A DNA stretch of 64,000 nt from Collinsella aerofaciens (GTDB taxonomy: Bacteria > Actinomycetota > Coriobacteriia > Coriobacteriales > Coriobacteriaceae): positions 25,662 through 89,661 of the forward strand of contig NZ_WWSY01000009.1 in NCBI RefSeq assembly GCF_009876115.1. Reading direction: 5' to 3'. The position numbers and the translations under genes were made by a program. The notes under the pieces were generated by a model. The model made no database searches. It saw only the letters and a list, made by a program, of their open reading frames with translations, and was not told the origin of the DNA. Below, piece by piece: positions 43,046 through 51,091 of this stretch. Each line of letters opens with the position of its first letter. Position 1 is the stretch's first letter.

Positions 43046-43516
43046 CTAGCGTGCGATCTTGGCGATGGTGTAGACGCGAGTCTTGCCGGAAGGCGTAACG
43101 ACCTCGACGGAGTCGCCCTCGCCGTGACCAATGATGGCGTGACCGACCGGAGACTCGTTGGAAATCTTGTGCTCGAGCGAGTTGGTCTCGGTGGTACCGA
43201 CGAGCGTGACTTCCATGACCTCGCCGTTGGGGTCAATCAGCGAAACGGTGGAACCGATGGAGACGGTCAGGTCGCCCGTGGTGGCAGCAACCTGAGCGTT
43301 GGCGAGGATGGCCTGGATCTCGGCAATACGAGCGGCGTTCTGGGCCTGCTTGTCCTTAGCGGCGTCGTACTCGGAGTTCTCCGAAAGGTCGCCGAACGCG
43401 CGGGCTTCCTTGATGTCCTCGACGATCTCCTTGGCGTAATCGCCCTCACGCCAAGCGAGCTCCTCGACGAGCTTCTGGCGGCCCTCAGCGGTCAGTACGA
43501 TCTGGCTTGCGTCCAT
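43046..43516 (-). CDS. greA: transcription elongation factor GreA
   Basis: This 156-residue protein rescues backtracked RNA polymerase by stimulating transcript cleavage. The N-terminal coiled coil has the acidic tip (AFGDLSENSEYDAAKD, with the DxxE residues that reach the active site), and the C-terminal FKBP-like domain follows (SPVGHAIIGHGEGDSVEV). Start 43516 has GGGGAG upstream and gives the usual length; the frame extends to 43546. Confidence 0.95.
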   Translation of the reverse strand: MDASQIVLTAEGRQKLVEELAWREGDYAKEIVEDIKEARAFGDLSENSEYDAAKDKQAQNAARIAEIQAILANAQVAATTGDLTVSIGSTVSLIDPNGEVMEVTLVGTTETNSLEHKISNESPVGHAIIGHGEGDSVEVVTPSGKTRVYTIAKIAR

Positions 43517-43564
43517 ACGGATATCTCCCCAACTCTGATCAAACAATCAACTGTCAACAAAACG

Positions 43565-43601
43565 AAAAAGACCGGCTAGCCTGCGGGCAAGCCGGTCAGG
43601 T
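43565..43601 (-). terminator. intrinsic terminator of tatA
   Basis: GACCGGCT / AGCCGGTC stem extended by GCC/GGC, then TTTTTCG on the minus strand. Confidence 0.85.
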
Positions 43602-43622
43602 GCTCACCCCAAAGGGATGGGA

Positions 43623-43898
43623 CTACTCTGCGTCCGCGTCGCTGTCCTCTGCCTGCTTCTTCTTGGCAGCAGCGAGCTTGGCCTCGAGCTCAGCGATCTC
43701 CTTGTCCTCCTCGGACTGCTCGACCACGACCTCCTCGGCCTGCTTGGTCTCGGCCTTATCGTCGCCCTCCATACCCTCACGGATATTCTTGACGGTAGAG
43801 CCGAGGGACTTGCCGAGCTTCGGCAGGTTCTTGGGCCCGAAGATAATCAGGACAACGACGAGAATAATGATGAGCTCAGGAGCCCTCAGTCCAAACAT
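43623..43898 (-). CDS. tatA: Sec-independent protein translocase subunit TatA
   Basis: This 91-residue protein has an N-terminal transmembrane helix (ELIIILVVVLIIFG), the conserved FGPKNLPKLGKSLG hinge and amphipathic helix, and an acidic, Lys/Ala-rich tail (EEDKEIAELEAKLAAAKKK). It forms the pore of the twin-arginine pathway. TatC is not in the window. GGAGG precedes ATG 43898. The longer frame to 44081 crosses the tRNA-Pro gene and is rejected. Confidence 0.9.
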   Translation of the reverse strand: MFGLRAPELIIILVVVLIIFGPKNLPKLGKSLGSTVKNIREGMEGDDKAETKQAEEVVVEQSEEDKEIAELEAKLAAAKKKQAEDSDADAE

Positions 43899-43976
43899 GT
43901 AGACCTCCACAATACAGCGAGACAAGCTCGAATGAGTATACCGCGGGTATCGCGGTATCACAACAATAGCTAAAAA

Positions 43977-44003
43977 AAGGGACCGCAAGAAGCGGTCCCT
44001 CCT
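43977..44003 (-). terminator. terminator of tRNA-Pro
   Basis: GGGACCGC / GCGGTCCC stem with TTTTTTT on the minus strand. Confidence 0.85.
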
Positions 44004-44010
44004 CATGCTC

Positions 44011-44087
44011 TGGTCGGGTTGACTGGATTTGAACCAGCGACCCCTGCGTCCCGAACGCAGTGCTCTACCAAACTGAGCCACAACCCG
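44011..44087 (-). tRNA. tRNA-Pro (CGG)
   Basis: CGGGTTG acceptor strand, anticodon CGG in TTCGGGA, GGTTCAAATCC T-arm and encoded CCA end. Confidence 0.95.
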
Positions 44088-44136
44088 TTAGCTCGACTAT
44101 AGTAACAAAGATTTTCGCCGCGTGCTAGAGAAATTT

Positions 44137-45036
44137 TTATTTCTTTGGCGCGTCGATTTGAACCGTGTTGGGAATGAGCTCCGTCGCGCAGGACCACCAG
44201 CCGTTTTGCAGGGCAGCGTCGGCAAGCCTTTCGGCTGTGGCGGCGGTGTCGCAAATGGCAAACGAGCAGGCGCCCGATCCGCACACATCTACAGCAACGG
44301 TGCCGTCCTGTTTACGCAGCCAATCGAGAACCGTTTGAATCTGCGGCTCCATCTGTGCGGAAATGACACCCAGGTTGTTATGGATGAGCGCATATGCCGT
44401 CTCGGCATCACCAGCACGCAAGGCAGAAGCTATCGCGCCGGGCTTGTCTGCAGGCACCGGGGCCTCGTCAAAACGTCGATAGGCTTCAATTGTCGAAACA
44501 CTTGCCTCGCGCGGCTTGACCAACACGACGGGCGTTGCGGGCAGCGCGGGATACTCAGTTGCCAGCACGTCTCCCCCACCTACGTAGAACGCAGGGCTCG
44601 CGTGCAAAAAGAACGGGACGTCAGCACCAATACCCCGCGCAATGTCGTCGAGCGCGGGGTCGGTGCGATCAATTCCCCAGAGCTCCGCCAAGGCGACAAT
44701 GCCCGCGGCCGCATCCGTCGAGGGGCCGCCCAAGCCGGCGCACAATGGAATGCGCTTCTCAATCGTCACGCAGATGTTTGCCTCGCGACCATAATGCTCG
44801 GCCATAGCAACCGCAGCCCGATACGCCGTATTCTTTTGCATGGGAAAATCTGATGCCGGAACCGTCTGGACGGTCAGCGCCTGTGCCGGCGTAACCGTCA
44901 CGGTATCGGAAAGACCGACAGCTGCCATCAGGGAATCGACCCTGTGGTAGCCGCGGTCATCGCGCTCGGTATGAACCCCCAGGTAGAGGTTAATCTTTGC
45001 CGGCGCGGTAAGGGTGAGGGACCGATCGGTCACCAC
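44137..45036 (-). CDS. ispE: 4-diphosphocytidyl-2-C-methyl-D-erythritol kinase
   Basis: This 299-residue GHMP-family kinase phosphorylates CDP-ME in the MEP pathway. It has the N-terminal substrate motif APAKINLYLGVH and the ATP loop PLCAGLGGPSTDAA (usual PxxaGLGGGSsDAA, here with Pro replacing one Gly). The start is GTG 45036; its first G is the last base of the veg stop codon, so translation is coupled to veg. Confidence 0.93.
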   Translation of the reverse strand: MVTDRSLTLTAPAKINLYLGVHTERDDRGYHRVDSLMAAVGLSDTVTVTPAQALTVQTVPASDFPMQKNTAYRAAVAMAEHYGREANICVTIEKRIPLCAGLGGPSTDAAAGIVALAELWGIDRTDPALDDIARGIGADVPFFLHASPAFYVGGGDVLATEYPALPATPVVLVKPREASVSTIEAYRRFDEAPVPADKPGAIASALRAGDAETAYALIHNNLGVISAQMEPQIQTVLDWLRKQDGTVAVDVCGSGACSFAICDTAATAERLADAALQNGWWSCATELIPNTVQIDAPKK

Positions 45037-45332
45037 TAGTGCTCCTCGAGCTGGTTGCCGAGCGGGGTAAAGATATGCTCGCCGCTCTCGGGGTCAAACA
45101 GTTCGACCTGCCCGGTGAGGACATCGATATACTGGTAGGACTGACGCGACTTGCGGCCGCGGCGCTCGTCAACCTCGACGATAAAGACTGCCGGATGGAC
45201 GCTCTTGATGGTGCCCATGCGCTCGACGACGCGGGTGCGGCCCATGTTGGCCTTCACCTTGACGCGATCGCCCACCATATCGGTCAGCTTCTCGTGGATG
45301 TCGTCGACGTGATTGACTTCCATCTCTTCCAT
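45036..45332 (-). CDS. veg: Veg-family protein
   Basis: This 98-residue small protein resembles Veg of Bacillus (DIHEKLTDMVGDRVKVKANMGRTRVVERMGTI, then HPAVFIVEVDE and YQYIDVLTGQVEL). Veg affects biofilm gene expression in Bacillus, but its biochemical role is uncertain. GGAGG lies 8 bases before ATG 45332. veg next to ispE is also the order in Bacillus. Confidence 0.85.
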   Translation of the reverse strand: MEEMEVNHVDDIHEKLTDMVGDRVKVKANMGRTRVVERMGTIKSVHPAVFIVEVDERRGRKSRQSYQYIDVLTGQVELFDPESGEHIFTPLGNQLEEH

Positions 45333-45446
45333 GAACAGGGCCTCCAGAAGGTGCAATTCAAAAAGGGGATAATACCCCTAAGATAGACAAAACTCTAATA
45401 CTATAGCACCCTGTTGCGACCACGCGCAAGTGGCTAATTTGGCTAC

Positions 45447-45893
45447 TTACAGATTGTCGGTATCGAGGACGATGGTGAATGGGCCGTCGTTGACGAGGTC
45501 GACTTTCATATCGGCGCCAAAGATGCCATGCGCCACGTGTTCGACGTCCTCGCGCACAAGCGTCAAGAAGTACTCGTAGAGCTCGTTGGCGACATCGGGG
45601 GCGCCGGCATCCGTAAACGATGGGCGGCGGCCGTGACGGCAGTCGGCAAACAGCGTGAACTGCGACACCACGAGAACCTCGCCGTCGACATCGGCAAGTG
45701 CCAGGTTGGTCTTGCCGTTCTCGTCCTCGTTAATGCGCAAGCCCCGAAGCTTGCCCCACAGCTTATCGGCCTCGGCGCGCGTGTCGCCGTGGCCCACGCC
45801 CAGCAGCACCAGATAGCCGCGCCCAATTTTGCCCACGCACTCGCCATCGACCGTCACGCCGGCGTTGAGCACGCGCTGCACCACCGCGCGCAC
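45447..45893 (-). CDS. dtd: D-aminoacyl-tRNA deacylase
   Basis: This 148-residue enzyme removes D-amino acids wrongly attached to tRNA. Family motifs are clear: [30 protein letters not shown] and the catalytic SQFTLFAD. The second active-site motif, usually NxGPvT near the C-terminus, reads [12 protein letters not shown], which keeps the cross-subunit Gly-Pro feature. The start is GTG 45893, 3 bases after rdgB, with GAGGAG upstream inside rdgB. Confidence 0.93.
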   Translation of the reverse strand: MRAVVQRVLNAGVTVDGECVGKIGRGYLVLLGVGHGDTRAEADKLWGKLRGLRINEDENGKTNLALADVDGEVLVVSQFTLFADCRHGRRPSFTDAGAPDVANELYEYFLTLVREDVEHVAHGIFGADMKVDLVNDGPFTIVLDTDNL

Positions 45894-45896
45894 GGC

Positions 45897-46538
45897 CTAC
45901 TCCTCGCCCGTCAGTTTGGCGGATAGGTGCTCGAGCGCATGGAATCGATGGCTGATGGCGTTCTTCTCGTCCGCCGTCAGCTCGGCCATGGTCTTGCCCG
46001 GCGTGTCGACCGGCAGGAACAGCGGGTCGTAGCCAAAGCCGTGATCGCCGCGGCCCTCGTGTGCGATAGCGCCCTCGCAGGCGCCCTCACCATAGGTGAC
46101 CAAACCGTCCGTGTCGATGAGCGCAACGACGCTTATAAAACGCGCGGTGCGATCCTCGTCTGCCACGCCTTCCAGGTTAACGAGCAGCTTGGCGTTGTTG
46201 GCGGCATCGTCGCCATGCACGCCCGCATAGCGCGCGCTATACACGCCCGGCTCGCCGTCCAGGGCATCAACGACCAAGCCCGAATCGTCGGCAATGGCCA
46301 TGAGCCCCGTCTCTTCGACGGCAGCCTGCGCCTTGATGATCGCGTTCTCCAAAAACGTTGTGCCGTTTTCCTCGGGGTCCTCAAAATCGCCCAGCTGACC
46401 GAGCGCCACAAAGCGTACCTCGGGCATGACCTTGCCCAAAATGGCCTCAATCTCGGTGAGCTTATGGGCGTTGCCGGTTGCCACGACGATAGTTGCAGCC
46501 GGGTCGAGAGTGTCGATGTCGATCTTCTCAAGTGCCAT
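45897..46538 (-). CDS. rdgB: XTP/dITP diphosphatase (RdgB/HAM1)
   Basis: This 213-residue house-cleaning pyrophosphatase hydrolyses XTP, ITP and dITP. It has the ATGNAHKLTEIEAIL nucleotide-binding motif, the DDSGLVVDALDGEPGVYSARYAG metal-site region and the C-terminal SHRFHALEHL. The first 15 residues (LEKIDIDTLDPAA) are an extra tail. AAGGAGG lies 7 bases before the ATG. Its partner rph is 140 bases upstream, as in many genomes. Confidence 0.93.
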   Translation of the reverse strand: MALEKIDIDTLDPAATIVVATGNAHKLTEIEAILGKVMPEVRFVALGQLGDFEDPEENGTTFLENAIIKAQAAVEETGLMAIADDSGLVVDALDGEPGVYSARYAGVHGDDAANNAKLLVNLEGVADEDRTARFISVVALIDTDGLVTYGEGACEGAIAHEGRGDHGFGYDPLFLPVDTPGKTMAELTADEKNAISHRFHALEHLSAKLTGEE

Positions 46539-46642
46539 AACTGGCCTCCTTGTCTCTATAGCAAGCTGCGTGAGGGGCGTTCGGGCACTTGGCCTCTCCC
46601 CTCTCAGGCAATCAGACCTTTCAACGCAGCATTTCCGCAGAT

Positions 46643-46681
46643 AAAACCTACCAAAATAAACCTGTCCCTATTTGGCAGGTT
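46643..46681 (-). repeat. GGGACAGG-core hairpin repeat, copy 8
   Basis: On the minus strand: aacctgccaaata, core GGGACAGGTTTA, ttttggtaggtt, then TTTATCTGC. It begins on the rph stop codon and is nearly identical to copy 1 at 6806, also at a stop codon. Confidence 0.8.
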
Positions 46682-47405
46682 AGGCGATGGCTTGGCGCTG
46701 AAGCTCGATGAGCTCGGCGATACCCTTGTCGCCCAGGTCGAGCAGGGCGTTGAGGCGTTTGCGGTCGAAGGGCGCCTGCTCGCCGGTGCCCTGGAGCTCG
46801 ATCATCTCACCGGTTTCGGTGGCGACGAGGTTCATGTCGACCTCGGCATGGCTGTCCTCGGAATAATCGAGGTCAAGCAGCGTATTGCCGTCGACAACGC
46901 CCATGGAGATGGCAGCCACCTGGCCGATAAGCGGGATGCGTTCGATCTTGCCCGCCTCGACCCACATGGCGAGGGCGTCGTGCAGCGCCACCCAGGCGCC
47001 GGTGATGCTCGCTGTACGCGTGCCGCCATCGGCCTGAATCACATCGCAGTCGACGGTGACGGTGTACTCGCCGAGCGCCTTCATGTTGACGACGGTACGC
47101 AGGCTGCGGCCAATGAGGCGCTCGATCTCCATGGAGCGACCCTTGCGGTTGGCATGCTCGCGCTTGCAGCGCTTGCCGGTCGACGTCGGCAGCATGGCGT
47201 ATTCCGCGGTCACCCAGCCGGCCTTAGCTCCCTTTCGCCAGCCCGGCACGCCCTCCTCGATAGTGGCGGCGCACAGCACGCGCGTGTCGCCGAACTCGGC
47301 CAAACACGAGCCGTGGGCGTGCTTCATGACGCCACGGGTGAGCTTAACGGGGCGCAACTCGTTGGCGGCGCGACCGTTGGCGCGGTTGACCTGCATGTAC
47401 TCCAT
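46680..47405 (-). CDS. rph: ribonuclease PH
   Basis: This 241-residue phosphorolytic exoribonuclease trims tRNA 3' ends. It has [36 protein letters not shown] and [16 protein letters not shown], the conserved substrate- and phosphate-binding segments. Length is standard. The stop codon opens into hairpin copy 8. It follows murI by 54 bases. Confidence 0.95.
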   Translation of the reverse strand: MEYMQVNRANGRAANELRPVKLTRGVMKHAHGSCLAEFGDTRVLCAATIEEGVPGWRKGAKAGWVTAEYAMLPTSTGKRCKREHANRKGRSMEIERLIGRSLRTVVNMKALGEYTVTVDCDVIQADGGTRTASITGAWVALHDALAMWVEAGKIERIPLIGQVAAISMGVVDGNTLLDLDYSEDSHAEVDMNLVATETGEMIELQGTGEQAPFDRKRLNALLDLGDKGIAELIELQRQAIA

Positions 47406-47459
47406 AGAAATATCCTTTCGGCAAAAGATGTGGCGAAGGCTTTGGCGGCTGCCTTACAT

Positions 47460-48344
47460 CTATTTCAGCTCATCGATATCGATATGTTCGATGCTCTTGA
47501 GCGGCTGACCAAAGATAAAGCTGCCCGCCACCGCAAACTCGGCAATGTTATCGGCCGTCGTGGCAAAACGATGCTGCGGCTCGGCGGCGTCGCCCGCCAG
47601 CTGCTCGCGGCGCGTGAGGATATCGGTCAGCTCGCGTGTGGTCTCCTCGGCGGAACTCACGACGCGCACCCCAGGCCCCAGCGCATGGCGGATAGGTCCC
47701 ACCAACAGCGGAAAATGCGTACAGCCGAGCACCACGGTATCGATACCGTGGTCGCGCAGCGGCTCAACCGTGGCACCCACCAGCGCACGCACGGCAGGCG
47801 TATCGAAGATGTCCTCGTTCTCAAGCCACTGTTCCTGCAGATGCGCACCCGAGGCGAGCTCGTGTTCGACAACCTCGACAAAGCTCGAGGCAGGACAGCC
47901 GTATACATCGACGCCGGCATCCAGGTCCTGAATGGCGCGCGTGTAGGCGCCCGAGCGAATGGTGAGGTTGGTGGCGAGCACGCCCACGCGACGCGTACGC
48001 GTGCTGTTGATTGCCGCACGGGCACCCGGCGCGATCACACCGATCACGGGAACGTCGAGCACCTGCTGGGCCAGACGCAAGGCCGCAGCGGTCGCCGTGT
48101 TGCAGGCGATGACCATAATCTTGACGTCGTGCTTCGAAAGCCAACGACCCGCCTGCAACGCAAACGAGCGCACCTCATCCTCGGTGCGGGTGCCGTAGGG
48201 GCAGCGCTTGGTGTCGCCAAAGTAGTAGACGGACTCGTGCGGCAGCGCCGTCGCGATTGCGCGCGCGACCGTCAAGCCGCCTAGGCCCGAGTCGAACACG
48301 CCGATCGGGCGCGTGTCCCCGGCCAGATTCTCGATATCGGACAT
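47460..48344 (-). CDS. murI: glutamate racemase
   Basis: This 294-residue enzyme makes D-glutamate for peptidoglycan. The N-terminal FDSGLGGLTVARA motif and the two catalytic cysteines are present: IACNTATAA and LGCTHFPLL. YFGDTKRCPYGTR lines the active site. It belongs to the murI-rph-rdgB-dtd group, with small gaps throughout. Confidence 0.95.
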   Translation of the reverse strand: MSDIENLAGDTRPIGVFDSGLGGLTVARAIATALPHESVYYFGDTKRCPYGTRTEDEVRSFALQAGRWLSKHDVKIMVIACNTATAAALRLAQQVLDVPVIGVIAPGARAAINSTRTRRVGVLATNLTIRSGAYTRAIQDLDAGVDVYGCPASSFVEVVEHELASGAHLQEQWLENEDIFDTPAVRALVGATVEPLRDHGIDTVVLGCTHFPLLVGPIRHALGPGVRVVSSAEETTRELTDILTRREQLAGDAAEPQHRFATTADNIAEFAVAGSFIFGQPLKSIEHIDIDELK

Positions 48345-48396
48345 TACCTCACCAGATTCTCTCTCAAAAAAATGTGGCCACGCGTGATGCGTCGGG

Positions 48397-49308
48397 CTAC
48401 GAACGGGCTGCGACCAGCAACTCAGCCGTTGCCACCCAGCCGTCGATAATCTTGCCGCGCGTGACGAAGGCGTTGTCGCAGGCGTCCAGGAACTCAGGCG
48501 CGCCGGCGCTCGTCAGGCCATTCTCGACCAGGCAGAACGTGCCCACGTGGTCGGCCATGTAGAAATCGGACTCGGAATCGCCGAGCGCCAGCGTCTCGTC
48601 ACGCTCGATACCCAGATGCTCGCAGAAGCGCGCAACCGCCACGCCCTTGTCGAGGCCCGCCGGGTTGATGTTAAAGGCGCGACCGTCCTCGACGCGATCA
48701 AGCTCGAGCGTCGTCGGCTTGGACAGATGCGTCAGGTGGCCGTTGCAGGCCCAGACCAGACCGCAACTCGCCTCGTCAAGGATGGCCTGAGCCTCGTCAT
48801 CGGGAATATCGCCGCGCATGCCGACGGTGACCTCGCGATACTTGTAGCCGGTCGACATGTCGTTGTGGTACTCGATCTTGTGCGGCCAGCGAGCCAGAAT
48901 CTTCTCGCACACGCCGGTCTGCTCGATCACCTGGTGCGGCGTGAGGCCGCAGGCGGGGTCGTAAGGCATGTCGCCGGTCAGGTACTCCCAATCGTTGGCC
49001 TTGAGGTCGTACATGACCAGACCACCCATCTCGCCAATGTAGGAGTTGAGGCCGAGCACGCGCGCGTCCTCGTGGATCATGGTACGGTTGCGGCCCGAGG
49101 TGGGAACCACCTGAATACCAGCGCGAGCGAGCGCCACGACGGCCTCGACGAGTTTGGTCGAGGGGTTGCCGTCGTTGTCGCGCAGCACGCACGAGCCGGG
49201 TGCGAGCATCGTGGCATCCAGGTCGGTAAAGACGTACTTGACCTTGGCCAAGCGCTCGCGCATCTCGCCCGAAAGCTCGGCAACGGTCGGCAGGATGTTG
49301 TGGGACAT
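48397..49308 (-). CDS. HAD-superfamily (Cof-type) phosphatase
   Basis: This 303-residue hydrolase has HAD motif I FTDLDATM (nucleophile and acid Asp), motif II VPTSGRNR, Lys in LDKGVAVARF and motif IV LALGDSESDF. The C2-type cap in the middle places it with Cof/phosphomannomutase-like sugar phosphatases. The substrate is unknown. ATG 49308 has GGAG 5 bases upstream. Confidence 0.8.
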   Translation of the reverse strand: MSHNILPTVAELSGEMRERLAKVKYVFTDLDATMLAPGSCVLRDNDGNPSTKLVEAVVALARAGIQVVPTSGRNRTMIHEDARVLGLNSYIGEMGGLVMYDLKANDWEYLTGDMPYDPACGLTPHQVIEQTGVCEKILARWPHKIEYHNDMSTGYKYREVTVGMRGDIPDDEAQAILDEASCGLVWACNGHLTHLSKPTTLELDRVEDGRAFNINPAGLDKGVAVARFCEHLGIERDETLALGDSESDFYMADHVGTFCLVENGLTSAGAPEFLDACDNAFVTRGKIIDGWVATAELLVAARS

Positions 49309-49416
49309 AGTCACTCCGTTTACGTAGAAGGGGTTTGGACTTGGACGGCGCGTTTTGCTAAAGGAAACACGCCTACAACGGCAGCATGCTCAGGGCATCA
49401 CCGTCATCGCAGCTCA

Positions 49417-50979
49417 TTAGTCAAACTGGGTAACATCGATTAGGCGATTGGCCAGCGAAAGGTCGCTCTCGATGGGCACGAACTCGTCGCCCACGTGCAT
49501 GAGTTCCTCGTCACCCTTTGCCAGCAGCAAGACAATGGTGGGAGCATCGGGGTTGACGTACTCCTCGCGCGCCGCCTTGAACGCCGCATGCACAGCGGCT
49601 TCGCGGTCGAGGATGATCTTGTTCGGCGTATCGTCGGGAACATGCTCGGCAAGCTCGCGACAGACCTTCATCGGGTCCTCGTGAGCTGGATCCTCGTTGG
49701 CAAAGATCATCAGGTCGGAATAAGGTGCGGCCTCGCGCGGAAGCTGCTCGCGGCGCTCCTGCGCCTTGCCGCCGGCAGCGCCAAACAGCGCAATGACGGG
49801 GCTAGCGGGAAACGCGCGCTTAACCGACGAGAAAAGCGAGCGGAACGAAAGCTGGTTGTGCGCGTAGTCGACGACACAAATCACGCGGCCGTCCTTCGAC
49901 TCCACGACCTCCATACGGCCCGGCACACGCAGTTTGGAGAGGCCCTTCTTGATGGCATCGATACCGATGCCGATCTCGCGCGCAGCGGCGATAGCGACCA
50001 GCGCGTTTTCCACGTTAAAGTCTCCCGCGATACCCAGCAGGACCTTCTCCCCCGCCTCGGACTCGTCGGCACACAGGCCATGCAAGTTGAACTCGATGCT
50101 AAAGCCGACCATGCGTACGTCGCTCGCCCACAGGCTTGCCTCGGGGTGCTCGACGCCAACGGTCACCAAGCGCTCGGCCGTCGACGCTGCCTCCAGCACA
50201 CGGTCAACCTCTTCGGTGCCCAGATTCACCACGGCGGTCTTTGCCTGGTCAAAGATCCTGAGCTTGCTCTCAAAATAATCCTCAAACGTGGGGTGTTCGA
50301 TCGGCGAGATGTGGTCGCGGCCGATGTTGAGGAAGCACGCCACGTCAAACGGCAGATTCTCGACGCGTTGGTACTTGAGCGCCTGACTCGAAACCTCCAT
50401 GACCATGGACTGGCGACCGGACGTGCGGCAGTTGGCGATATGGCGCCAGACCTCGGGGGCCTCGGGCGTAGTATTAGTGCTCTCGTAGCACTCGATGCCA
50501 TCGTCGGTACTCACTGAGCCGATCATGCCGCAGGACTCGCCCGCCGCTTTGATAATCGACTGGAGCATAAAAGCGGCCGTGGTCTTTCCCTTGGTGCCGG
50601 TGATGCCCACGATCTTGACGTCGTGGTCGGGACGGTCGTAGACCTCCGGCGGCAACAGGGCCATGGCCGTGCGAACACTATCAACAACCAGCATCGCAGC
50701 ACCGCTCTCCTTCGCCAGCGGCTCCAGAGACTCGACCAGCGACTCCTCGCACACAAATGCGACGGCGCCCGCATCGAGCGCCATGTTCAAAAACGCGGGC
50801 TTAAAGGCAGCACCTTTACAAAAGAATACGTCACCTGCCGAGACCGCGCGCGAATCAAACGAGCAGCCGGTCACGGTACGCTCGTCAACCTGCTCTGATG
50901 CGCGCAGCTCGCCGCACACATCGAGAAGCTTGGCAAGCGTATCGACCGTGGTCACGGTCGCGGAATCCGAATGGTGCAT
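49417..50979 (-). CDS. murE: MurE-type UDP-MurNAc-tripeptide ligase
   Basis: This 520-residue Mur ligase adds the third amino acid to UDP-MurNAc-L-Ala-D-Glu. The ATP loop is GITGTKGKTT, TTPEAPEVWRH binds UDP-dipeptide, and VMEVSSQAL and FLNIGRDH are core motifs. The specificity loop, DNPR in meso-diaminopimelate enzymes and DNPA-like in lysine enzymes, reads ANEDPAHEDP, so the third residue is probably not mDAP. From memory, Collinsella walls have been reported to contain ornithine, which would fit; this is an inference. Confidence 0.85.
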   Translation of the reverse strand: MHHSDSATVTTVDTLAKLLDVCGELRASEQVDERTVTGCSFDSRAVSAGDVFFCKGAAFKPAFLNMALDAGAVAFVCEESLVESLEPLAKESGAAMLVVDSVRTAMALLPPEVYDRPDHDVKIVGITGTKGKTTAAFMLQSIIKAAGESCGMIGSVSTDDGIECYESTNTTPEAPEVWRHIANCRTSGRQSMVMEVSSQALKYQRVENLPFDVACFLNIGRDHISPIEHPTFEDYFESKLRIFDQAKTAVVNLGTEEVDRVLEAASTAERLVTVGVEHPEASLWASDVRMVGFSIEFNLHGLCADESEAGEKVLLGIAGDFNVENALVAIAAAREIGIGIDAIKKGLSKLRVPGRMEVVESKDGRVICVVDYAHNQLSFRSLFSSVKRAFPASPVIALFGAAGGKAQERREQLPREAAPYSDLMIFANEDPAHEDPMKVCRELAEHVPDDTPNKIILDREAAVHAAFKAAREEYVNPDAPTIVLLLAKGDEELMHVGDEFVPIESDLSLANRLIDVTQFD

Positions 50980-51040
50980 CTTTCACCTTTCTCAGCCATT
51001 TGGCAGGGACGGTTTTTATAGTAACTGAAACGCACCCACG

Positions 51041-51066
51041 CAAAAACGGCTCCCGGAGGAGCCGTT
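51041..51066 (-). terminator. intrinsic terminator of asnB
   Basis: Perfect 9-bp stem (aacggctcc / ggagccgtt), CGGA loop, TTTTTG on the minus strand. Confidence 0.88.
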
Positions 51067-51091
51067 ACGCGCAGGCGTTCGTAAGCCGAGG

